This document shows positions 1-8,904 of a stretch of 64,000 nucleotides of DNA, piece after piece (the first letter of the stretch is position 1; every line of letters begins with the position of its first letter). Position numbers and translations under genes: made by a program. A model generated the notes under the pieces. The model did not search any database. It was given only the letters and a program-made list of their open reading frames with translations, and was not told the DNA's origin. This DNA comes from Nitrospirota bacterium (GTDB lineage Bacteria > Nitrospirota > Thermodesulfovibrionia > UBA6902): positions 1 to 64,000 of the forward strand of contig JACRMS010000008.1 of the NCBI GenBank assembly GCA_016214845.1, written 5' to 3'.

Positions 1-48
1 CTTCTTCCACTCCTTCTGGCTCAGCATGATAATGTCCTTTCGTGTCAC
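1..48 (-). CDS. Transposase, N-terminal fragment (runs off the window)
   Basis: On the minus strand a GTG at 48 follows a strong Shine-Dalgarno, TAAGGAGGT (52-60 complement). It opens a frame reading (M)TRKDIIMLSQKEWKK to the window edge, so only 16 codons are visible. This N-terminus matches my memory of ISNCY-family transposases, which continue with a helix-turn-helix and a DDE integrase core; none of that is visible here. An internal ATG at 27 is a possible alternative start, but the ribosome binding site favours the GTG. Confidence 0.55.
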   Translation of the reverse strand, partial: MTRKDIIMLSQKEWKK

Positions 49-92
49 CGTACCTCCTTATTGAAAAGAAGGCAGTTTAGCATCTTAAATCC

Positions 93-134
93 GGACATTC
101 TTATTTTGGTTGTTTAGGACATTATCATTTTGGT
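93..134. repeat. Two direct repeats in the IS end
   Basis: GGACATTCTTATTTTGGT (93-110) and GGACATTATCATTTTGGT (117-134) are 16/18 identical and start 24 bases apart. They sit between the transposase start and the presumed element end, the usual place for transposase-binding repeats. Confidence 0.6.
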
Positions 135-140
135 ATTACA

Positions 141-621
141 GTAGTGTTGCATGTAAAAAACCGGCTTTGGGACAGTTATTATAAGAGAGGTTGGATCGTT
201 CAGCTATATCCAAAATATTTATTAATTTATCATCTACACCGCTCCCGTCACATTACTCGTTTGATTCCTCAGCAGTTTTTGATTGTATGGAAATTACTGC
301 ACTAATGATGAGAACATATATCAAATCGACAATACATGTCACTAAGCAAGATTACCCTGTATGGAATTTCCTTCATAAAAAGCATTGTTCATCTTGCTGA
401 AAAGATTGAAATTCAGATAGTTAGTAAAAAATATATTATTGGTATGTTTGTTGCTTGGAATGTAATTCAACGTTTCAGAGAAATGATAATTGTTATTTTC
501 AAGATATTTGATAAAATACTGTTGAATTTTTTTGCGAAAATTGTAATTGAAATCACTGTTACTGTCATTAATTAATTTTAAGATAGGATTGATGAACAAA
601 ATAGAAACAAAGGAGAAAATT
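141..621. other. Intergenic region without a convincing gene
   Basis: About 480 AT-rich bases lie between the IS end and the lipoprotein gene. Open frames here are short and have no ribosome binding site or recognisable protein. The promoter of the downstream plus-strand genes should lie here, but I see no strong sigma-70 or sigma-54 match. Confidence 0.5.
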
Positions 622-1014
622 ATGTTAAAGAAAAACTTCTTGATATATCTTCTCATTCCACTAATACTGCTGGCAATAACAGGTTGTGGCAGTGGAGGTA
701 GCGGTGGCGGCGGCAATAGTAGCAGTAATAGCAACGGCAGTGAAAGTTCACAACCCAACGCTTTAACCGGATCAATATCAATTGCGTGGTCCGCTCCTGA
801 TACAAACACCGATAATCTTGCCGGATACAAAGTTTATTACGGCCAAGGTACCGGGAATTATACTAACTCGGTTGACATAGGTAACAACACCGAAGCCGCT
901 ATAAGCGGACTGACTCCTGGCACTTGGTGCTTTACAACAACCGCTTATGACTCTTCGGGGAATGAAAGCGAACATTCCAATGAAGCGTGTACGGAGATTA
1001 CAGCAAGCAGTTAA
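622..1014 (+). CDS. Small lipoprotein with one fibronectin type III domain
   Basis: This 130-residue protein starts with a lipoprotein signal: a hydrophobic stretch followed by a lipobox ending ITGC near residue 21. A Gly/Ser/Asn-rich linker follows. The rest, from about residue 50, is a single Fn3-like domain with the pattern IAWSAP, NLAGYKVYYG, LTPGTWCFTTTAYD and NESEHSNEA. I chose the ATG at 622 because AAAGGAG lies just upstream and the signal begins there; the open frame extends further upstream without support. It is expected on the outer membrane facing the cell surface, with a binding or structural role. It lies 47 bases before another Fn3 protein, so the two are probably co-transcribed. 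The exact role is unknown. Confidence 0.8.
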   Translation: MLKKNFLIYLLIPLILLAITGCGSGGSGGGGNSSSNSNGSESSQPNALTGSISIAWSAPDTNTDNLAGYKVYYGQGTGNYTNSVDIGNNTEAAISGLTPGTWCFTTTAYDSSGNESEHSNEACTEITASS

Positions 1015-1061
1015 TGATAACAGATAAAAATTTCATATTACATAATAATGAGGTGAAGACT

Positions 1062-3683
1062 ATGACAACAAAAAATGAAACAAAAAAAAAGATGAGCTAT
1101 AAAATATTGTTTTATGTCCTGGCAACTGCGATATTTTTCACGGCTTTCAATGCGTCAGCAGCACAAGCCAGCCCTGTTATTCATTATGCCAGCGCCAAGA
1201 ACGGACCAGTATCAGGGTGGGAAGGCTCATCTACCAAGGGAGCAGCAATCACTATATGGGGAGACAACTTTGGCGATATAAGAAGTGGAAATACTCTAAC
1301 TGTGTGCGGAGTGACATTAAATCAAGATGCTGATTTTGCGGAATGGGGCGCTATTGCTCAACCGAAAACAGCAAAGAATGCAAAAAGAATAACTTTTTGG
1401 CTCAAGTCAAGCATGCTGAATGGAAGCGGAATAACCGTTAATGTTAATGGAGCAAGCAGCGATACTTATCCATTTAGTTGTGATAATACTGGAAACATAC
1501 GGTTCATAAGCCCCATGGGTTCCGATTCCAGTGATGGAAAAACAAAAGCAACTGCCTGGAAAACATTAGAGACAGTTGTTAACCGGATGAAACCCGGAGA
1601 CTTTCTCTATCTTACAGGCGGTACGCACCAAACAGGAAGGGTTGGTATCGGTTCTCAATATGCCGTTGATGATTGGTATCCGGGGACTGACGCTGAAAGA
1701 ATCACAATGACAAGCTTTCCCGGAGAAGAGGCGATAGTAAAAGATGAAATAGACGCTAAATCTTCTTATTGGTCTTTTGCCAGAATTACTTTTGAGGGTC
1801 CGGGCAATAATTTTTACGGACCGCTTGAAATGGGCGATAGAACCGGATATAGCTCTTCGATAAATCCACACGGGGTTTCTTCCGGAATTAATTCAATCGG
1901 CAATGAATTCAGGGGAACAATGTGGCTGGCTATGGAAGCCTATGGCAATAATTTTGTCATACAAGGCAATTATGTAAAATTCACTCCTGATACAACGGCA
2001 CCAAGCGGTCATGCGTACTCACTCTATATGTGTTCCGGATTAAACAGAACTATTAAGGATAATGAGATTTATGGAGGCGCCACTTGGCTGATGCATTATT
2101 ACGATGAATCCAGAGTGGCAGGAGAAGCAGGCAAGGCAGTTTCAGGCATAATTGAAGGCAATATATTTGATGCAACCAATAATGGCGGGATAGGATTAAG
2201 AGGGGCTATCATATTTGAAGTAATTAATAATGCAAGCACCGGTATACCGATAGATTTTCAAAGTATGATTGTCAGAAATAACATTTTCTATACCAGAGAT
2301 AACGGCTTGATAGACCCCGGATTTGCCATGGTTTATATGAGAGCGAACGTCAAGAATGTTAAAATTTACAACAATGTCTTTTATAACATGAATCAGAATG
2401 CGATTCGGGGAGACTCTTCTACTGCGTCGAATATAGAAGTCAAGAATAATATTTTTTCAAACATAAGCGGAACAGGCAATTATGATATCAACATACACTC
2501 TTGGCCAAGCAATCCGGTTAATGTTGTTGCAGACCAGAATCTTTTTGCTGCCAGTCCCAAATTATATGATATAATTGACAGCCATCAAATAGTGGGTGAT
2601 CCTAAATTTTCATCCTTATCCACTTATGATTTCCATCTCCAATCCACAAGTCCAGCAATCGATTCAGGATTGTCACTTGCCGAAGTAGCAACAGATTTTG
2701 ACGGCAATCTCCGTCCCATGGACGGCGACAATGATGGAACAGCCAAGTATGACATCGGCGCGTATGAATATACCGGAACTTACACCCCTCCCGCGCCGGA
2801 CACGCAAGCCCCAACCGTTCCGACTAGTCTTACAGCAACACCGATATCATCAACGCAAATCAATATCTCATGGAACTCATCCACTGATAATGTCGGAGTA
2901 ACAGGATACAAGATATACAAAAATGGTTCACAGATTGCAACCACCACCTCAACCAGCTATTCATCCACAGGACTCGGCCCTTCAACCGCATATAACTTCA
3001 CAGTAGAAGCTTATGATGCCGCCGGAAACTCGGCTCTGTCAGCGCCTGTCTCGGCAACCACCCAAGCAGGGGCTGACACCCAGGCTCCGACCGTTCCTTC
3101 GGGACTAACAGCAACGGCATTATCTCCTACGCAAATCAATCTTTCGTGGAGTGTATCTACTGACAATGTGGGCGTTGCAGGATACAAAATTTTCAGGAAT
3201 GGCCTCCAAGTAGCGACCTCAAATTCGCTTACCTACTCCGACACAGGGCTCATTGCATCCACCTCTTATACTTATAAGATAAGGGCATATGATGCCTCTG
3301 GTAACATATCGGCAGACTCAACATCTGCTTCGGCAAATACACCCGCTTCTCCTGATACTCAGGCACCTTTTATTCCTTCGGGTGTGACGGCAGTAGCAAC
3401 ATCATCTTCTCAGATTAGCCTTTCCTGGAACGCCACCACTGACAATGTAGGCGTTACAGGATACAGTATTTACAGAAACGGTTCTCTAATTGCAACCTCA
3501 ACCTCAACCGTATATGCCGACACGGGACTCTCTCCGTCAACCTTTTATACATACTCAATAAAAGCTTACGATGCTGTTGGCAATGTATCGGCAGGGTCAT
3601 CATCTGCTTCTGCTACAACGCAGAATGTGATTGTAGACCATACCCCGCCCTCGCCTCCTCGCAATCTTCGCTTTGTACAATAG
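1062..3683 (+). CDS. Secreted right-handed beta-helix protein with tandem Fn3 domains
   Basis: An 873-residue secreted protein. A signal peptide spans about residues 1-35, with a hydrophobic core and an ASA-AQA cleavage region. An IPT/TIG-like N-terminal part follows (about 38-140). From about 145 to 572 there is a parallel beta-helix region that starts SPMGSDSSDGKTKATAWKTL and ends with the DIGAYEY motif typical of choice-of-anchor Q/pectate-lyase-like proteins. Three Fn3 repeats follow (about 580-671, 672-764, 765-858), each opening D-T-Q-A-P. A fourth opening, DHTPPSPPRNL, stops after 15 residues. The ATG at 1062 follows GAGGTGAAG and begins the signal peptide. Beta-helix proteins of this sort bind or cleave polysaccharides, so action on the neighbouring EPS is plausible, but I identify no catalytic residues. 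Confidence 0.8.
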   Translation: MTTKNETKKKMSYKILFYVLATAIFFTAFNASAAQASPVIHYASAKNGPVSGWEGSSTKGAAITIWGDNFGDIRSGNTLTVCGVTLNQDADFAEWGAIAQPKTAKNAKRITFWLKSSMLNGSGITVNVNGASSDTYPFSCDNTGNIRFISPMGSDSSDGKTKATAWKTLETVVNRMKPGDFLYLTGGTHQTGRVGIGSQYAVDDWYPGTDAERITMTSFPGEEAIVKDEIDAKSSYWSFARITFEGPGNNFYGPLEMGDRTGYSSSINPHGVSSGINSIGNEFRGTMWLAMEAYGNNFVIQGNYVKFTPDTTAPSGHAYSLYMCSGLNRTIKDNEIYGGATWLMHYYDESRVAGEAGKAVSGIIEGNIFDATNNGGIGLRGAIIFEVINNASTGIPIDFQSMIVRNNIFYTRDNGLIDPGFAMVYMRANVKNVKIYNNVFYNMNQNAIRGDSSTASNIEVKNNIFSNISGTGNYDINIHSWPSNPVNVVADQNLFAASPKLYDIIDSHQIVGDPKFSSLSTYDFHLQSTSPAIDSGLSLAEVATDFDGNLRPMDGDNDGTAKYDIGAYEYTGTYTPPAPDTQAPTVPTSLTATPISSTQINISWNSSTDNVGVTGYKIYKNGSQIATTTSTSYSSTGLGPSTAYNFTVEAYDAAGNSALSAPVSATTQAGADTQAPTVPSGLTATALSPTQINLSWSVSTDNVGVAGYKIFRNGLQVATSNSLTYSDTGLIASTSYTYKIRAYDASGNISADSTSASANTPASPDTQAPFIPSGVTAVATSSSQISLSWNATTDNVGVTGYSIYRNGSLIATSTSTVYADTGLSPSTFYTYSIKAYDAVGNVSAGSSSASATTQNVIVDHTPPSPPRNLRFVQ
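2799..3680 (+). repeat. Three and a bit Fn3-coding repeats of about 276-282 bases
   Basis: The codons for the linker Asp start at 2799, 3075, 3354 and 3636, giving unit lengths of 276, 279 and 282 bases. Each unit encodes a similar Fn3 domain with a D-N-V-G-V-(T/A)-G-Y motif. The fourth unit is cut off by the stop codon after 15 residues. Confidence 0.75.
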
Positions 3684-3686
3684 TAG

Positions 3687-3729
3687 AAAAAGCCCCTCGC
3701 TTCCTTGTACAGAAAGCGAGGGGCTTTTT
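3687..3729. terminator. Strong rho-independent terminator, bidirectional
   Basis: AAAAAGCCCCTCGCTT (3687-3702) pairs with AAGCGAGGGGCTTTTT (3714-3729) around an 11-base loop. The perfect GC-rich stem is flanked by A and T runs, so it can end transcription both from the beta-helix gene (plus) and from the radical SAM gene and EPS array arriving on the minus strand. Confidence 0.92.
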
Positions 3730-3788
3730 ATTGAAATGCTCTATAATCGTAAGAGACGGCACTATGCTGTGGGAATTCCAACTCCAAA

Positions 3789-4778
3789 CTATCTATAGAC
3801 TCTATAGATGCGATACATATCTGAGGTTGACTTTTCAATTTTGTATGTAAAATTGCCACCGGTTCCTCCAATACCAGGATTGTCACAAACAGAACAAATG
3901 TCAATCTTTTCTCTCTTCCCCTCCACCAAGGAATTACGAATATTACTATATTCCTTATTTGACCATAATTGATAAATTGTTTCATTGCCTAAAATAGTTC
4001 CTATTTTGTGCTTATACATGACATCATTACAGCAAATTGTCAAATCCCCCCAAGGATTAACATTAATTTGTTCGAATGGAAACAAGCAAAACCATCTCTT
4101 GCTACTATTAAGGGGACGATTATTAGGAGAATTCCCACCTCTATTGTGCATCACTTCGTTCTTGTATCGCATTGATATGTCAATATCAATTGCATCCTTA
4201 TACTTAGAACTACGAAAATCGTCAACAAACTTTCTTATTGAAGGAATAAATTTATTTTTATCATTGTAATTGTTTATTCCAATCTGATTCATACCAGCTT
4301 GAATTAATTGTTCAACAATTTTCATATTGATTAATATGCCGTTAGTTAGAATTCGGATAGAGGCTTTAGGAATCTTCGTCCTGAAAAAAGCAACTATTTC
4401 TGGTAACCTCTTATCTATAAGAGGTTCATTATTATTAAATAATGATAAGACACCATCAAAGGAACAGCTTTGTAATTCACTACCTAATCTTGATATGACT
4501 TCCCAATCGGCCTCTTTATATTCCCTCTTTCTCAGGCGTCTATTCATTGGACAGAAGGAACAATCGTTATTGCAAATAGATACGGTTTCAAACTGTACGT
4601 GATAAAATAGAGGAGGTTCTTTTTTTTGAAATGCTGGAGTCAAAATATCTTGCAATTCATGTCTTACAAGATGATCTCTTTTTTTTATATGGTGCAGTCT
4701 TTCCAGCAGCCTTTTCGACCATGTTCTGGTGTTTAAATACCACTTAAAATACGGTTGCTTATTTATCGTCAATCCCAT
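3789..4778 (-). CDS. Radical SAM/SPASM domain protein
   Basis: A 329-residue radical SAM enzyme. The iron-sulfur/SAM motif CNNDCSFC (CX3CX2C) spans residues 69-76 and is followed by a TIM-barrel-like region. The C-terminal SPASM-type region has cysteines in CLFPFEQ, ICCND and CSVCDN, probably binding auxiliary iron-sulfur clusters. The ATG at 4778 follows GGGAGGG at good spacing. Such proteins in EPS loci may modify sugars, lipids or peptides; the substrate here is unknown. It is the last minus-strand gene before the terminator and is separated from the main array by a 345-base gap, so it may have its own promoter. A second radical SAM/SPASM gene lies at 23040-24170. Confidence 0.85.
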   Translation of the reverse strand: MGLTINKQPYFKWYLNTRTWSKRLLERLHHIKKRDHLVRHELQDILTPAFQKKEPPLFYHVQFETVSICNNDCSFCPMNRRLRKREYKEADWEVISRLGSELQSCSFDGVLSLFNNNEPLIDKRLPEIVAFFRTKIPKASIRILTNGILINMKIVEQLIQAGMNQIGINNYNDKNKFIPSIRKFVDDFRSSKYKDAIDIDISMRYKNEVMHNRGGNSPNNRPLNSSKRWFCLFPFEQINVNPWGDLTICCNDVMYKHKIGTILGNETIYQLWSNKEYSNIRNSLVEGKREKIDICSVCDNPGIGGTGGNFTYKIEKSTSDMYRIYRVYR

Positions 4779-5123
4779 TTTTCCCTCCCCTGCCAGTCAA
4801 TCTGCTATTACAGCAAGTTCTTCGCTACAAGGCAGTGTATGTTTTCAGTATGTAAAAAGTCTTGAACTTTTTCTTTTCTTAACAACAGGTGCCAAGGTTC
4901 TCGAAGGTGTTTGATTCGGAAGATGCACTCATAGACACGGCAACGACTCCTTTGCAAAGTACACGGCAGCTTTTTTTGTGATATGCCCACCCCAACTTCA
5001 CTCCTGCTAACTCCATCTCGATTTCCGTCATCTACTTATGCGTCATGTCGGTATTCATTTTTTCATCTAACATCAATTTGTCAATGTCTAATTTGATAGA
5101 CTTTAAAATATTTCATCCGGTTG
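4779..5123. other. 345-base gap without a supported gene
   Basis: Short frames occur on both strands, for example 60 codons at 4808-4990 on the minus strand and a 50-codon minus frame beginning MTEIEMELAGVKLGW. None has a convincing ribosome binding site or family resemblance. It could hold the promoter of the 3789-4778 gene or decayed coding sequence. I see no hairpin that would clearly end the long array at 5124. Confidence 0.45.
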
Positions 5124-6236
5124 TTATCGCTTGCTTTGGGAATATAATAACATATACTTCCCCGCCATTGTATCAGATGTAAAATTATCTCGGAGTCTCC
5201 TATATGCTGCTTGTCTTAATTTTTCTGCTGTTGCACGATCATTAATCAATCTTAAAATTGAATGTCTTAATTCATCTATTTCTTTCGGTCTTACTAATAT
5301 ACCGGTTTCATCGTGTGTAATCACCTTTGGCACAGCCCCAACCCTTGTAGCGATGACCGGCTTTTTAGCTGCCATAGCTTCAAGAAGCACCATAGGCAGC
5401 CCCTCTTTTATGGAAGGTAAGACAAAGATATCCATCATAGAGAGCATCTCCGGGATATCTTTCCTGTAGCCTGCAAAAATAACATTGCTACTTATGCCCA
5501 GAGTATTTGCCATACTCTCAAGCTCATTCCTTAAAAGCCCGTCCCCAATGATAAGAAATTTTACCGCCTTATGTGTTTCAAGGATTTCCCTGGCAGCCTT
5601 GAGCAAATAGATATGCCCCTTTTCATGTCCCAGACTTCCTATTGTCCCTATGACGGTCTCATGCTCTTTGATCCCGAATTCCTTCCTGATATTAACCGGA
5701 TAAACTTTTCCATTGAACCTGTCAAGGTCAATGCCGTTATCGATAATGCGGATTTTTCTTTCAGGGATCTTGTATCTCAGCATGTCCTTTTTAACATCCT
5801 CCGAGACAGCCACGATCCTGTCAAAATACCGGATAAGCAGGCTGTCAATAAAGCAATAAACTTTCAGTTTCCAGTGTGCTGTCAGCCAATTATGATTCGT
5901 TGTGACAAGTGGGATTTTCCCTCTTGATGCGAGCAATCCGAAAAAGTTGGATTTGTACCCATGACAATGGATGATATCAACTCTGTTCTCTTTAATATAT
6001 TTTCTGATTAATGAAACCAGACTAAAATCAAATTGCCCTTTGCATGGAAATATAACGGTGTCAATACCGGAGGCATTCGCTTCTTCTGCAACCTCGACAT
6101 GCGGGTTATTCGAGTTTCTTATGACTCCTGCTATCGGGCAGCAACTCTCAAATTTCTTCAGGCCTTTTGACAACTCAAGAAGCACCCTTTCAGCTCCGAA
6201 TAATCCGCTGCTGCTGATTAGATGAAGGATACGCAT
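5124..6236 (-). CDS. Glycosyltransferase family 4 protein
   Basis: A 370-residue GT-B fold glycosyltransferase. The N-terminal acceptor domain opens MRILHLISSSGLFGAERVLL, with the glycine-rich turn after the first strand. The C-terminal nucleotide-sugar domain has IGTIGSLGHEKGH and the EX7E-like segment KEGLPMVLLEAMAAKKPVIAT near residues 280-300. It should transfer a sugar from a nucleotide donor to the growing lipid-linked EPS unit on the cytoplasmic face of the membrane; donor and acceptor cannot be told from sequence. It is the distal gene of the continuous minus-strand array and lies 40 bases after the sugar transferase gene. The start has only a weak ribosome binding site. Confidence 0.85.
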   Translation of the reverse strand: MRILHLISSSGLFGAERVLLELSKGLKKFESCCPIAGVIRNSNNPHVEVAEEANASGIDTVIFPCKGQFDFSLVSLIRKYIKENRVDIIHCHGYKSNFFGLLASRGKIPLVTTNHNWLTAHWKLKVYCFIDSLLIRYFDRIVAVSEDVKKDMLRYKIPERKIRIIDNGIDLDRFNGKVYPVNIRKEFGIKEHETVIGTIGSLGHEKGHIYLLKAAREILETHKAVKFLIIGDGLLRNELESMANTLGISSNVIFAGYRKDIPEMLSMMDIFVLPSIKEGLPMVLLEAMAAKKPVIATRVGAVPKVITHDETGILVRPKEIDELRHSILRLINDRATAEKLRQAAYRRLRDNFTSDTMAGKYMLLYSQSKR

Positions 6237-6276
6237 ATTTGTTGTATCTGTTGTGAAAATCTGAACTGCAGCTTTA

Positions 6277-6894
6277 TTAATCGGACAGCCGGGCGGTTTT
6301 ATCAGCAGGAAATATAATTTTAAAGATGGTAAGCAGTATAAGCCTCAAATCATAAAAGAAGGAAGACTTTGCAACGTATTTCTTAGCAAGCTTCAACTTC
6401 TCAGGCAATAACACTGACTTATAATATTCCTCCGGATTGTCCTGATTTTGCAGGACACCTTCTTCGTCCCTGTAAACAATTGAAGAAATATCGGTTATGC
6501 CGGGTCTAACACGTAGAATGTCATTGTAATCATCTTTATACAAATCCACATACTTTTTGACTTCCGGCCTTGGCCCGACAAAACTCATTTCTCCTTTCAG
6601 AACATTTATAAGCTGCGGCAGCTCGTCAATCTTTGTCTTCCTTAAAACCCAGCCTGATCTCGTGACCCTGGCATCCCCGCCTGCCGTAATTTGCAAACCT
6701 TTTTTATGTGCGTCATTTACCATACTCCTGAACTTATAAATGAAGAATGGCCTGAAATTCCTTCCCATCCTTTCCTGCTTGAAAAATACAGGACCGGGAC
6801 TGTCAAGCTTTATGAGGATTGCCATCACCATAAAAACGGGCAGCAACATGAGCAGGCCAATAAGTGAAAAGAAAATGTCAAAAAGACGCTTCAT
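6277..6894 (-). CDS. Initiating sugar-phosphate transferase (bacterial sugar transferase, PglC/WcaJ C-terminal type)
   Basis: This 205-residue protein matches the compact phosphoglycosyl transferase core. One N-terminal hydrophobic re-entrant segment (about residues 5-28) is followed by the signature LDSPGPVFFKQERMGRNFRPFFIYKFRSM (about 31-59) and a catalytic-core segment ending VGPRPE. Members move a sugar-1-phosphate from a UDP-sugar onto undecaprenyl phosphate and so start the repeat unit. It lacks the multi-pass N-terminal half of WcaJ/WbaP. Its ATG overlaps the aminotransferase stop (ATGA at 6891-6894), implying translational coupling. That pairing is familiar from pathways using amino- or diacetamido-sugars. 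Confidence 0.88.
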   Translation of the reverse strand: MKRLFDIFFSLIGLLMLLPVFMVMAILIKLDSPGPVFFKQERMGRNFRPFFIYKFRSMVNDAHKKGLQITAGGDARVTRSGWVLRKTKIDELPQLINVLKGEMSFVGPRPEVKKYVDLYKDDYNDILRVRPGITDISSIVYRDEEGVLQNQDNPEEYYKSVLLPEKLKLAKKYVAKSSFFYDLRLILLTIFKIIFPADKTARLSD

Positions 6895-8102
6895 TTCCCA
6901 AATTTTTTTATTACTGAAATAACCGCCTCAATGACCCTTTCCACATCGCCGTCAGTCATCTTCGGATATATCGGAAGGGAAATGATCCTCTGAAAAGTTT
7001 CATATGCCACTGGAAAGTCTTCAGGTTTATATCCATATGTATCCCGATAGTACGGGTGGATGTGAAGGGGAATAAAGTGCACTGATGTGCCGATTCCCCT
7101 GTCCTTCAACTCTTCAATAAAGCGTCCCCTGTCTATTGTCAAACATTCGAGATTGAGTTTGATCACATACAAATGCCAGCTATGTTGTGTTCCGGCGGGA
7201 GTCGCCAGAAGCGAAGTTAAAGATGAAAAAGGGATTTCGATCTCGGTCAGATTCATGAATGCCTCGCTATACATACCGGCAATTTTTTTCCGCCTGTCCC
7301 ACATTCTGTCAGTCTTTCTTAATTGGCCTATGCCGAGGGCTGCGGCTACATCGGTCAGATTATATTTAAACCCGGGTGCAATTATTTCGTAATACCAATT
7401 CCCTTCCGCGGTGTATCTCTTCCACGCGTCCCTGCTTATACCGTGCATGCTCATGATCCTCATTCTCTCCGCCCATTCATCATTGTCAGTTGTGATCATG
7501 CCGCCTTCCCCCGTAGTAAGATTCTTTGTAGCGTAAAAACTGAAGCATGTTATATCGCCAATAGTCCCTATCATACGGTCCTTATAAAAAGCAGGCAAGA
7601 CATGCGCCGCATCTTCTATCACCTTCAGATTGTATTTTTCGGCCAGCTCCATAATGGTGTCCATTTCACATGGATATCCTGCGTAGTGAACGGGAATAAT
7701 GGCCTTAGGCAGCGACAAGGGGCGAGATAAAAGGGGTGAAAGATATGCCTCTATCTTTTCGGTATCAATATTCATAGTCACAGGATCTATATCGATAAAA
7801 ACAGGCCTGGCCTTGAAGTAACGGATAACCTCAGCGGTGGCCGCAAAGGTCATCGGCGTTGTGATAATCTCGTCTCCTTCCTTGATCCCTATTGCTTCAA
7901 GCGCAAGATGAAGTGCCGCCGTGCAGGAGTTGACAGCTATGGCATGTTTGCATCCGATATATTCTGAAAACTCCTTTTCAAACTGTTTTACCTTAGGCCC
8001 GGTAGTAATCCAGCAGGATTTCAACGCTTCGATAATCGCTTCTATCTCATCTTCTTCAATAAGCGGCAATGAAAAAGGCAGATATTTTACACTTGTTTTC
8101 AT
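6891..8102 (-). CDS. DegT/DnrJ/EryC1/StrS family sugar aminotransferase
   Basis: A 403-residue PLP-dependent aminotransferase acting on nucleotide-linked keto-sugars. The PLP lysine is in FYATKNLTTGEGG (about Lys193). SCTAALHLAL and the IEDAAH motif (Asp binding the pyridine nitrogen) are present. I start at the ATG at 8102 because AAGGAG lies just upstream and this avoids overlap with the formyltransferase; the frame stays open 15 codons further. A short extra segment (LSPLLSRPLSLPK) lies between otherwise conserved strands. It probably acts on the 4-keto sugar made by the dehydratase at 28400-30316. The neighbouring formyltransferase could then formylate the amine. Confidence 0.9.
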   Translation of the reverse strand: MKTSVKYLPFSLPLIEEDEIEAIIEALKSCWITTGPKVKQFEKEFSEYIGCKHAIAVNSCTAALHLALEAIGIKEGDEIITTPMTFAATAEVIRYFKARPVFIDIDPVTMNIDTEKIEAYLSPLLSRPLSLPKAIIPVHYAGYPCEMDTIMELAEKYNLKVIEDAAHVLPAFYKDRMIGTIGDITCFSFYATKNLTTGEGGMITTDNDEWAERMRIMSMHGISRDAWKRYTAEGNWYYEIIAPGFKYNLTDVAAALGIGQLRKTDRMWDRRKKIAGMYSEAFMNLTEIEIPFSSLTSLLATPAGTQHSWHLYVIKLNLECLTIDRGRFIEELKDRGIGTSVHFIPLHIHPYYRDTYGYKPEDFPVAYETFQRIISLPIYPKMTDGDVERVIEAVISVIKKFGK

Positions 8103-8121
8103 AGATACTGTCTCCTTGTCT

Positions 8122-8904
8122 TTATCTGAATTGTCTTCCGTACTCAAGGAACCGCCCCACAGCCTCCTGGTCCGGCCAGCCGTAGTAGCTTCCTCTTGTC
8201 ATATCAATTGGATATGTCCTGACTTCGCCTTCCGCAATCATGGCGATACCGTCAACAACAATTTCTGCCCCTATTCTTTTGGACCGCCTTATGACTGCAT
8301 CAAGCGTGTCATCAGAGCGAACAGAATACTTCCTTTGTATTAAAACGTCTCCGGCGTCTATCTTTTCATTTACAAAAAAAAGCGTGACACCGGCCTCCTT
8401 TTCATTATTGGCAAGGACCCAAAACGAAGGCATGACTCCGCGGTAGTCCGGCAGTAAGGAGCCGTGCAGATTAAGACATCCCTTCGGGGGCAGTCCAATG
8501 AGGTCTTTTTTGAAAATCTGGGGGCATGAAACGGAAATTATCAGATCGGTATTCCAATCCTTTAACCGTTGAAGATTCTGCCTGCTGTTTACATCAAGCT
8601 CCTGCAAATACGGTATGCGATATTTTTCTAATATCGAGCTTAGGGAATAAAATCTTCCGTTCTTTCTCCCGGAGAGGAGATTCATCAACTTGTAATAAAT
8701 GACATTACAGGACATTGCGGCAGTTTCTTTTAACCCGAAAGTTTTCGCATACCGAATGGCCAGTGACGCGCTTGTGGTATTCTTATAAACAGGCGGCACT
8801 ATTATCACCTTTACCTCATGCTTCGGGTCTATGCTGTCAAGAACATACTTGTAAAAATCCGGCAGATAAAAGGGTTCGTCCGGACTCAAGAAAACTATAC
8901 GCAT
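8122..8904 (-). CDS. Formyltransferase-family protein (ArnA/Fmt-like), probably sugar N-formyltransferase
   Basis: A 260-residue protein with the formyltransferase catalytic signature: Asn145, His147 and the SLLPDYRG loop (NLHGSLLPDYRG, 145-156), and the catalytic Asp in KIDAGDVL (Asp183). Relatives move a formyl group from N10-formyltetrahydrofolate to an amino group. Because the gene lies directly before a sugar aminotransferase, an amino-sugar substrate is more likely than methionyl-tRNA; the protein also lacks the C-terminal tRNA-binding domain of Fmt. The first 60 residues are less typical. It overlaps the preceding deacetylase gene by 10 bases. Confidence 0.82.
   Translation of the reverse strand: MRIVFLSPDEPFYLPDFYKYVLDSIDPKHEVKVIIVPPVYKNTTSASLAIRYAKTFGLKETAAMSCNVIYYKLMNLLSGRKNGRFYSLSSILEKYRIPYLQELDVNSRQNLQRLKDWNTDLIISVSCPQIFKKDLIGLPPKGCLNLHGSLLPDYRGVMPSFWVLANNEKEAGVTLFFVNEKIDAGDVLIQRKYSVRSDDTLDAVIRRSKRIGAEIVVDGIAMIAEGEVRTYPIDMTRGSYYGWPDQEAVGRFLEYGRQFR

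Larger units (their letters stand above)
1..140 (-). mobile_element. End of an insertion sequence (probably ISNCY/IS481-like), cut by the window edge
   Basis: The first bases hold the start of a transposase-like reading frame running leftwards out of the window. Behind it are two copies of an 18-base motif (93-110 and 117-134), as expected for transposase-binding sites in an IS end. I place the outer end near base 140, where the minus-strand sequence reads TGTAATACC; this boundary is a guess because the other end of the element is outside the window. The family is suggested by the protein N-terminus and by the GGACATT-attttggt repeats, both recalled from ISNCY-type integrase transposases. Confidence 0.55.

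Noticed and set aside
342-830. 162-codon minus-strand frame with poly-Leu and poly-Pro
   Set aside because: It lies opposite the lipoprotein gene; the Leu/Pro runs are the complement of its Gly/Ser linker codons. No ribosome binding site.
4808-4990. 60-codon minus frame in the gap before the radical SAM gene
   Set aside because: No family resemblance and no ribosome binding site; could be decayed sequence but cannot be supported.
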